36,583 bases of DNA. Source: Luminiphilus sp. (GTDB lineage Bacteria > Pseudomonadota > Gammaproteobacteria > Pseudomonadales > Halieaceae). This document shows, piece after piece, positions 28,111 to 36,583 of this stretch. The stretch covers positions 1 to 36,583 of the forward strand of contig JAQXAF010000020.1 in assembly GCA_029253085.1 (NCBI GenBank), in the 5' to 3' direction. How positions within the stretch are numbered: position 1 is the first letter of the stretch; every line of letters starts with the position of its first letter. The notes under the pieces were generated by a model. The model made no database searches. It was not told where the DNA came from and saw nothing but the letters and a program-made list of their open reading frames with translations. A program made the translations under genes and the position numbers.

Positions 28111-28138
28111 ATGTTACCCATCACTAAAAATGTATAAT
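28111..28138 (+). promoter_or_regulatory. Probable promoter for sucAB-lpdA-sucCD
   Basis: A perfect TATAAT at 28133-28138 lies between the sdhB terminator and sucA. The -35 is poor (ATGTTA at 28111-28116 with a 16-bp spacer), which suggests an activator-dependent promoter. A TTGTCA at 28093 is 34 bp away and too far to serve. Transcription from near 28145 would give a leader of about 197 nt before the chosen sucA start. Confidence 0.5.
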
Positions 28139-28188
28139 GTGGCAAAAGCACAGAAAAACTGCCACTAATTTCCACGATTCTGAGAGAC

Positions 28189-28329
28189 ATGGCCTACACC
28201 CGGGACGCAGTTGCGATTAAAATAAACGCGTAGGAATTGGGGGCTGCACCATCTGTACACCGGCAGACGGGAGTGGTTTGGGTCAGCTGCGTCACATGCG
28301 GCCCGTCAATCGAGCGGTAACGAAGAATC
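28189..28329 (+). promoter_or_regulatory. Long structured 5' leader of sucA
   Basis: This part of the 311-nt sdhB-sucA gap holds no gene but folds on paper. CCTAC (28193-28197) pairs with GTAGG (28230-28234) around a small CGC-AGTT-GCG hairpin (28206-28215). A compound stem spans 28243-28287: GCTG/CAGC outside, ACCA/TGGT next, TCTG/CAGA inside, with an 8-nt loop. A 14-codon reading frame (28189-28233) covers the first half. A structured RNA class named sucA-II is known upstream of sucA in Pseudomonadales; whether this is a member needs a covariance-model search. Confidence 0.42.
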
Positions 28330-28341
28330 ATGGAGTCAAAC

Positions 28342-31209
28342 ATGGCACAACCCTCTGCCTTGCAGGGAATGCTGGAGTTGTGGGGGTCTTCCCACATCTC
28401 GGGTTCAAACGCGGCTTATGTCGAAGGGTTGTATGAACAATACCTGACTGATCCTAATGCTATTGCGCCCGAATGGCGTGATTACTTCGATCGACTGCCA
28501 AAAGTTGATACTCAGAACACAGCTTTTCGGGACGTTCCCCACTCAGTGGTCAGGGAGCAGTTTGCGAAGATCAGTAAGATGCGCGTGAGAACAGAAGCTA
28601 CCGTTGCCCATGACTCACAGGCAACGGAATATGAGCGCAAACAGGTTCAAGTAGTCCAGCTGATATCAGCCTATCGTCAGCGTGGACATCAGCAGGCCTC
28701 ATTAGACCCCTTGGATATTTATCCCCGAGAAGCCATTCCAGATTTGGATCTGGCTTTTCATCAATTAAGTGAGGCAGATGCCGACACGGTGTTTCAGGTG
28801 GGCAGTCTGTACTACGGTGCTAGCGATGCAACGCTTCGCGATATCGTTGAGGCACTTGAGCGGACTTATTGCAACACAATCGGCGCCGAGTTCATGCACA
28901 TTGTGGACACCGAGCAGCGTCATTGGATTATGAGCCGGATGGAATCCGTTCGATCCGCACCCGAATTTTCTCGGGAACAGCGGGTACAAGTTTTACGCCG
29001 TTTGATTAAAGCCGAAGGACTGGAAAAGTCCTTGGGCTCGAAGTATCCAGGTACCAAGCGGTTTGGCCTCGAGGGTGGGGAAAGCCTTATTCCCATGATG
29101 TCCGAAGCGATAGAGCGTGTAGGTGGCTATGGTGCTAAAGAAATTGTCATCGGTATGGCGCACCGTGGGCGTTTAAACGTTCTGATCAATATTTTAGGGA
29201 AAAACCCGGGTGAGCTGTTCGACGAATTTGAGGGGCGGGCGGAATACAGTGGCTCAGGGGATGTCAAATATCATCAAGGCTTTTCTTCAAACGTCATGAC
29301 AAGTGGCGGTGAAGTCCATCTCGCTTTAGCGTTTAACCCCTCACACTTAGAGATAGTGTCTCCCGTTGTCGAAGGATCTGTTCGAGCACGACAGGATCGT
29401 CGCGATGACCCTGAGGGCGATACCGTCGTACCGATTGTAATCCATGGTGATGCGGCATTTGCTGGACAGGGCGTTGTAATGGAAACGTTCCAGATGTCGC
29501 AGACGCGGGGTTATAAAACCGGTGGGACTCTGCATATTGTTCTGAATAACCAGGTGGGCTTTACCACCAGCCAGCGTATCGATGCACGGTCTACAGAGTA
29601 CTGCACTGATGTTGCAAAGATGGTTCAGGCCCCCATTTTCCATGTCAATGCCGATGATCCGGAAGCCGTTGTTTTTGTGACTCAGCTAGCGGTTGACTTC
29701 AGGAATACGTTCAAGAGAGATGTCGTTATTGATCTCATCTGTTACCGGCGGCGAGGCCACAACGAGGCCGATGAGCCTGCAGTGACTCAACCGCAAATGT
29801 ATGCCGCCATTAAAAAGCACCCGACCACACGCGACCTCTATGCTCAAAGGCTCATTGCCGAGGGTATTCTCACCGAGGATGAGGACGTTGAGCTTATGGG
29901 CCGCTATCGCGAGTCCCTTGAGCGCGGAGAGCCTCTCGTAAGCTCTTTGGTCATGGAGCCTAATAACTCACTGTTTGTCGACTGGGGGCCCTATTTGGGT
30001 CATGAATGGACTGTCGAGTGCGACACGCGATTTCCACTAGGGCAGCTTAAGACACTCTCCGAACAAATCGCCAGCGCGCCCGAGGGGTTTGCCGTGCAGC
30101 GGCAGGTTACAAAATTGCTGGAAGATCGACGCAAAATGGGCGTGGGCGCTCAGGAGATTAACTGGGGTTTCGCCGAGATCATGGCTTACGCGACGCTTCT
30201 GGTAGAGGGTTTTCCTGTAAGAATGACCGGGCAGGACATCGGGCGAGGTACGTTTTCACACCGCCATGCCGTCATTCATAATCAGAAAGAAGAGGGGCGC
30301 CACATTGCTCTTCAGCACCTTGATAGCAAACAAGCTGATTTCCGTATTTATGACTCGCTGCTGTCTGAGGAAGCGGTGTTGGCCTTTGAGTACGGTTATG
30401 CGACGACATCCCCTACAGGCCTAGTGATTTGGGAGGCCCAGTTTGGAGATTTTGCCAACGGTGCTCAGGTGGTCATTGATCAGTTTATTGCAAGCGGGGA
30501 GCATAAATGGACACGAGTTTGTGGCTTAACCATGTTGCTACCCCACGGTTACGAAGGGCAAGGTCCCGAGCACTCATCGGCACGACTCGAGCGTTACTTG
30601 CAAATGTGCGCTGAACAAAACATGCAGGTCTGCATGCCGACGACGCCAGCGCAGGTTTTCCACATGTTGCGTCGACAGGCAATCAGGCCGTTGCGGAAGC
30701 CATTAATTGTAATGTCGCCAAAAAGCTTGCTGCGACATAAAGAAGCGACCTCAACCTTAGAAGAGCTCGCTGATGGCAGGTTTGAAACAGTACTTGATGA
30801 AACAGACAACCTAGATCCGGCCTCGGTTAGGCGTGTCATTCTCTGTTCGGGCAAGGTGTTTTATGACCTGCGTGCGGCACGACGTGAGCGGGAAATAGAC
30901 AATATTGTGATCATTCGTATTGAGCAGCTCTATCCGTTCCCCGAGGATGATTTAGCTCGGGTGATGGCTCCGTATACAAATATTGAAGATGCGATCTGGT
31001 GTCAGGAAGAGCCCATGAACCAGGGGGCTTGGTACGCCAGTCAGCACAACATGCGTCGCGTGATTCAGCGCCATAAGGTTGATGTTTACTTGCGTTATGC
31101 CGGTAGAGAGCCGTCTGCCTCTGTTGCAGCTGGGTACACGGCACTGCACCTGAAACAGCAAGAAAGTTTTATAAACGAAGCCCTGGGCCCAATGCCCTGG
31201 GGTAATTGA
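28342..31209 (+). CDS. sucA: 2-oxoglutarate dehydrogenase E1 component SucA
   Basis: Thiamine-diphosphate-dependent E1 of the 2-oxoglutarate dehydrogenase complex; decarboxylates 2-oxoglutarate and transfers the succinyl group to the lipoyl domain of SucB. The 955-residue product has the N-terminal family block (SGSNAAYVEGLYEQYLTDP), GMAHRGRLNVLIN, HGDAAFAGQG, a TPP/Mg block, TGQDIGRGTFSHRH and LLPHGYEGQGPEHSSARLER. Length is normal. The ATG at 28342 has GGAG 6 nt upstream. An ATG four codons earlier (28330) lacks any Shine-Dalgarno. sucB follows after 24 nt. Confidence 0.97.
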   Translation: MAQPSALQGMLELWGSSHISGSNAAYVEGLYEQYLTDPNAIAPEWRDYFDRLPKVDTQNTAFRDVPHSVVREQFAKISKMRVRTEATVAHDSQATEYERKQVQVVQLISAYRQRGHQQASLDPLDIYPREAIPDLDLAFHQLSEADADTVFQVGSLYYGASDATLRDIVEALERTYCNTIGAEFMHIVDTEQRHWIMSRMESVRSAPEFSREQRVQVLRRLIKAEGLEKSLGSKYPGTKRFGLEGGESLIPMMSEAIERVGGYGAKEIVIGMAHRGRLNVLINILGKNPGELFDEFEGRAEYSGSGDVKYHQGFSSNVMTSGGEVHLALAFNPSHLEIVSPVVEGSVRARQDRRDDPEGDTVVPIVIHGDAAFAGQGVVMETFQMSQTRGYKTGGTLHIVLNNQVGFTTSQRIDARSTEYCTDVAKMVQAPIFHVNADDPEAVVFVTQLAVDFRNTFKRDVVIDLICYRRRGHNEADEPAVTQPQMYAAIKKHPTTRDLYAQRLIAEGILTEDEDVELMGRYRESLERGEPLVSSLVMEPNNSLFVDWGPYLGHEWTVECDTRFPLGQLKTLSEQIASAPEGFAVQRQVTKLLEDRRKMGVGAQEINWGFAEIMAYATLLVEGFPVRMTGQDIGRGTFSHRHAVIHNQKEEGRHIALQHLDSKQADFRIYDSLLSEEAVLAFEYGYATTSPTGLVIWEAQFGDFANGAQVVIDQFIASGEHKWTRVCGLTMLLPHGYEGQGPEHSSARLERYLQMCAEQNMQVCMPTTPAQVFHMLRRQAIRPLRKPLIVMSPKSLLRHKEATSTLEELADGRFETVLDETDNLDPASVRRVILCSGKVFYDLRAARREREIDNIVIIRIEQLYPFPEDDLARVMAPYTNIEDAIWCQEEPMNQGAWYASQHNMRRVIQRHKVDVYLRYAGREPSASVAAGYTALHLKQQESFINEALGPMPWGN

Positions 31210-31233
31210 TCAGGATTTAAGTAGGAATACATC

Positions 31234-33934
<2,701 letters not shown>

Positions 33935-33954
33935 GCACAAGAGCGCGCATTGGG

Positions 33955-33976
33955 GGAGTGGCCGTTGGTTAACTCC
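33955..33976 (+). repeat. Small hairpin in the lpdA-sucC gap
   Basis: GGAGT (33955-33959) pairs with ACTCC (33972-33976), with an inner CC/GG pair (33962-33963 with 33967-33968) around GTT. It lies in the 70-nt gap before sucC, without a T-run, so it is not a terminator. It could tune sucCD expression or be chance. Confidence 0.28.
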
Positions 33977-34004
33977 GCACCGAAACGAAAAAGCAGGATA
34001 ATTT

Positions 34005-35174
34005 ATGAATCTTCACGAGTATCAAGGAAAGGCATTATTTGCCCAGTATGGTTTGCCGGTTTCAATCGGACATGCTGTCTCTACACCCGAGGAAGCACGC
34101 GCTGCTGCGGAAAAAATAGGCGGCGACAAGTGGGTCGTTAAGGCCCAAGTTCACGCTGGCGGCCGGGGTAAGGCCGGAGGGGTAAAGCTTGTTGATAGCC
34201 CTGATGACGCGGCGGCCTTTGCAGAGCAGTGGTTAGATAAGCGCCTAGTGACTTATCAAACCGATGTCGATGGACAGCCGGTTTCAAAGATTCTTGTAGA
34301 AACCTGTACCGATATTGACCAGGAGCTCTACTTAGGGGCGGTCTTGGACAGAGCAAGCCGTCGCATTGTTTTCATGGCCTCGACCGAGGGCGGTGTAGAA
34401 ATCGAAAAGGTTGCCGAAGAAACACCCGAAAAAATTCTTCGAGCTGAAATCGATCCGATGACGGGTCCACAGCCTTATCAGGGGCGTGAACTGGCATTTA
34501 AGCTGGGCTTGGAAGGCGTGCAAGTGAAGCAGTTTGTCGCAATTTTTGTCGGTTTAGCGAAATTATTTCAAGATAAAGATCTCGCGCTTATTGAAGTCAA
34601 TCCGTTGGTGATTACCGATGCGGGTAACCTGCATTGTTTGGACGCCAAAATCGTAGCCGATTCTAATGCGCTCTATCGGCACGCTGATCTTCGCGAGATG
34701 CATGACCCTTCACAGGAAGATGCTCGTGAGGCTCACGCCGCGGAATGGGATCTAAATTACGTAGCACTAGATGGAAGTATCGGCTGCATGGTCAACGGTG
34801 CGGGTTTGGCCATGGGAACCATGGACATTGTTAAGCTGCACGGCGGGTCGCCTGCAAACTTCTTGGACGTTGGGGGCGGTGCTACAAAAGAGCGCGTTAC
34901 CGAGGCGTTTAAAATCATTCTTTCCGATGAAAACGTTAAGGCCGTTTTGATAAATATCTTTGGCGGTATCGTTCGCTGCGATCTTATTGCGGAGGGTGTT
35001 ATTGGGGCCGTTGAGGAAGTGGGTGTAACCGTGCCGGTTGTTGTCAGGCTCGAAGGCAATAATGCAGAGCTTGGACAAAAGGTTCTGGCCGATAGCGGTC
35101 TCAATATTAAGGCGGCCTCAAGCTTGACTGACGCTGCAGAACAAGTAGTTGCAGCAGCCGGAGGTGCCCAATGA
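34005..35174 (+). CDS. sucC: Succinyl-CoA synthetase beta subunit SucC
   Basis: With SucD converts succinyl-CoA to succinate with formation of a nucleoside triphosphate. The 389-residue product starts with the family signature [18 protein letters not shown]. It has the ATP-grasp domain with [28 protein letters not shown] and [11 protein letters not shown], and the C-terminal ligase domain with [12 protein letters not shown]. Length is normal. AGGA is 6 nt before the ATG. It overlaps sucD by 4 nt (ATGA). Confidence 0.98.
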   Translation: MNLHEYQGKALFAQYGLPVSIGHAVSTPEEARAAAEKIGGDKWVVKAQVHAGGRGKAGGVKLVDSPDDAAAFAEQWLDKRLVTYQTDVDGQPVSKILVETCTDIDQELYLGAVLDRASRRIVFMASTEGGVEIEKVAEETPEKILRAEIDPMTGPQPYQGRELAFKLGLEGVQVKQFVAIFVGLAKLFQDKDLALIEVNPLVITDAGNLHCLDAKIVADSNALYRHADLREMHDPSQEDAREAHAAEWDLNYVALDGSIGCMVNGAGLAMGTMDIVKLHGGSPANFLDVGGGATKERVTEAFKIILSDENVKAVLINIFGGIVRCDLIAEGVIGAVEEVGVTVPVVVRLEGNNAELGQKVLADSGLNIKAASSLTDAAEQVVAAAGGAQ

Positions 35175-36043
35175 GCATTTTAATCGACCAGAATACTAAG
35201 GTCATTTGTCAGGGTTTCACCGGATCTCAAGGGTCTTTTCACTCTGAACAAGCCATTGCCTACGGTACGCAGATGGTGGGTGGAGTCACGCCTGGAAAGG
35301 GCGGACAGACACACTTGAATTTGCCGGTGTTCAACACGGTGGATGCGGCTGTTGACCAAACTGGCGCGGACGCGTCGGTGATCTACGTACCCGCTGCTTT
35401 TTGTAAGGATTCGATCCTTGAGGCGGCTAACGCTGGAATCCAACTGATCGTTTGTATTACTGAGGGCATACCGACCCTAGACATGCTTGAGTGCAAGGTG
35501 AAATGTGATGAGCTGGGGGTGCGCTTAATTGGACCCAACTGTCCCGGTGTTATTACGCCGGGAGCTTGTAAAATTGGCATCATGCCAGGACATATTCACT
35601 TGCCGGGTCGTGTGGGTATTGTGTCGCGTTCAGGCACGCTGACCTACGAAGCTGTAAAGCAAACAACGGATGCTGGTTTTGGCCAGTCAACCTGCGTGGG
35701 CATTGGTGGCGATCCCATACCGGGCTCTAATTTTATTGATATTTTGACCTTGTTTGAGGCAGATCCCTCAACCGAGTCCATTGTCATGATCGGTGAGATT
35801 GGTGGAACTGCAGAAGAAGAGGCTGCTGCCTTTATTAAGGACAACGTCTCAAAGCCCGTTGTGTCTTATATTGCGGGCGTGACGGCACCGAAGGGTAAGC
35901 GCATGGGTCACGCCGGTGCCATTATCTCAGGTGGCAAAGGTACCGCGGATGAAAAGTTTGCTGCGCTAGAAGACGCGGGTGTGCGAACGGTTCGTTCCCT
36001 TGCTGATATTGGCTCGGCTATGGCCGATCTAACCGGCTGGTAA
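35171..36043 (+). CDS. sucD: Succinyl-CoA synthetase alpha subunit SucD
   Basis: CoA-binding subunit that carries the phosphohistidine intermediate. The 290-residue product has the N-terminal CoA-binding fold ([16 protein letters not shown]), [37 protein letters not shown], and the active histidine H247 in [14 protein letters not shown]. Start and length are standard. It is translationally coupled to sucC by an ATGA overlap and closes the suc unit; a strong hairpin follows 6 nt after the stop. Confidence 0.98.
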   Translation: MSILIDQNTKVICQGFTGSQGSFHSEQAIAYGTQMVGGVTPGKGGQTHLNLPVFNTVDAAVDQTGADASVIYVPAAFCKDSILEAANAGIQLIVCITEGIPTLDMLECKVKCDELGVRLIGPNCPGVITPGACKIGIMPGHIHLPGRVGIVSRSGTLTYEAVKQTTDAGFGQSTCVGIGGDPIPGSNFIDILTLFEADPSTESIVMIGEIGGTAEEEAAAFIKDNVSKPVVSYIAGVTAPKGKRMGHAGAIISGGKGTADEKFAALEDAGVRTVRSLADIGSAMADLTGW

Positions 36044-36049
36044 ATAGCC

Positions 36050-36083
36050 CGCTGGCAAGGTCTACCCTGTAGCCTTGCCAGCG
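36050..36083 (+). terminator. Long hairpin after sucD (probable terminator)
   Basis: CGCTGGCAAGG (36050-36060) pairs perfectly with CCTTGCCAGCG (36073-36083). Inside, after one bulged T, CTAC (36062-36065) pairs with GTAG (36069-36072) around CCT. This is 15 base pairs in all, but what follows is TTATCGC rather than a T-run. It may terminate weakly, or stabilise the mRNA 3' end. Confidence 0.6.
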
Positions 36084-36094
36084 TTATCGCTCCT

Positions 36095-36121
36095 CCAGTC
36101 CTCAGAAGCTTCGGGGACTGG
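36095..36121. repeat. Second hairpin in the sucD downstream region
   Basis: CCAGTCCTC (36095-36103) pairs with GGGGACTGG (36113-36121), with one G-T pair on the + strand, around a loop holding AAGCTT. The same GGGG can instead pair with CCCC at 36122-36125. No T-run follows on either strand. The remaining bases of the gap (to 36250) showed no gene or other signal. Confidence 0.35.
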
Positions 36122-36250
36122 CCCCTCCAAGACTTCCAATAGCAATCCTGTTTAATTGCTTTCCTAGTTTGTGGGTCTCGCTAACCCGCCAACTCAATGA
36201 TTGCTGGGATTTCAGCGATTAGCTCTCAAAGAATCTATTTCCGTAACGAA

Positions 36251-36583
36251 CTATTCGTAATTAAAGAAAAATGTGAGCCGCAGATAGAGATCGTCCTCAG
36301 GTCGCACCCCCTGTGGATTGACTCCGTAGTGGGTGTACACAATATTCGGGGTAATGAAAAAATGTTCGGACAGTCGGTATTCAATGCCAGCGACGATATT
36401 TGTGGCGGTCGCACTGGGGTCGAAGGGAATGTACGCAATATCATTGCCTTTGATACTGGGCTGAAACAGCCGTTGTACCTGGGTAATTAAGTCGATTTTG
36501 TCACTAAAGTGAGCGACGCCCATTAGGGCCGCAAATTCGAGCGTGGGGTCTTCTTGCCGGTCCTGATAAGTGTAGAGCAACCC
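36251..36583 (-). CDS. Probable outer-membrane beta-barrel protein (C-terminal part)
   Basis: The frame runs off the window edge at 36583, so only the last 110 residues are seen. They alternate polar and hydrophobic residues in strand-like stretches (for example IDLITQVQRLF, ATNIVAGIEYRL, FFITPNIVYTHYG) joined by charged loops. They end with LYLRLTFFFNYE, an aromatic-rich last strand typical of outer-membrane barrels. The exact family cannot be told from this fragment; a porin-like or small OmpA-like barrel is the best guess. It converges on sucD across about 207 bp. Confidence 0.6.
   Translation of the reverse strand, partial: GLLYTYQDRQEDPTLEFAALMGVAHFSDKIDLITQVQRLFQPSIKGNDIAYIPFDPSATATNIVAGIEYRLSEHFFITPNIVYTHYGVNPQGVRPEDDLYLRLTFFFNYE

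Overview
The window reads as a chromosomal housekeeping region of a gammaproteobacterium. This is inferred from gene content and order: separate ccmH and ccmI genes, a canonical smc (not mukB) followed by zipA and ligA, a phoB-phoR pair, a hexameric-type citrate synthase divergent from sdhCDAB, and a sucAB-lpdA-sucCD order as in Pseudomonas-like and marine Cellvibrionales/Halieaceae-like lineages. I could not run a search, so the family placement is tentative. No tRNA, rRNA, CRISPR array, insertion sequence or prophage gene was recognised, and every large ORF is intact.

Layout. 1-2409 (+): 3' part of a large FtsX/YbbP-type ABC permease, cut by the window edge. 2416-3396 (-): malate dehydrogenase, converging on the permease with a 6-nt gap. 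3626-11429 (+): ttcA (tRNA thiolation) followed closely by a complete cytochrome c maturation operon ccmABCDEFGHI, with most junctions overlapping. 11541-18751 (+): smc, zipA, ligA and a small lytic-transglycosylase-like lipoprotein (chromosome organisation, division, DNA ligation, wall). 18839-20862 (+): phoB-phoR, with a candidate Pho box upstream. 21015-22076 (+): stand-alone hisC, overlapping tail-to-tail with a minus-strand KAS III-like gene that sits just downstream of gltA (22073-24532, -). 24725-36043 (+): sdhCDAB, a terminator, a long structured leader, then sucA-sucB-lpdA-sucC-sucD. 36251-36583 (-): C-terminal end of a probable outer-membrane beta-barrel protein, cut by the window edge.

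How the genes work together. gltA, sdhCDAB, sucAB-lpdA, sucCD and mdh supply most of the TCA cycle; only aconitase, isocitrate dehydrogenase and fumarase are missing from the window. The ccm operon builds c-type cytochromes for the respiratory chain that receives electrons from succinate dehydrogenase. gltA and sdhC are read from back-to-back promoters with good -35/-10 matches and two small palindromes between them.

I found no convincing undescribed system. The points most worth a second look are regulatory or contextual: the sucA leader, the gltA/sdhC divergent control region, the gltA-KAS III pairing, ttcA at the head of the ccm operon, the probable Pho box, and an unusual PLP-region motif in HisC.
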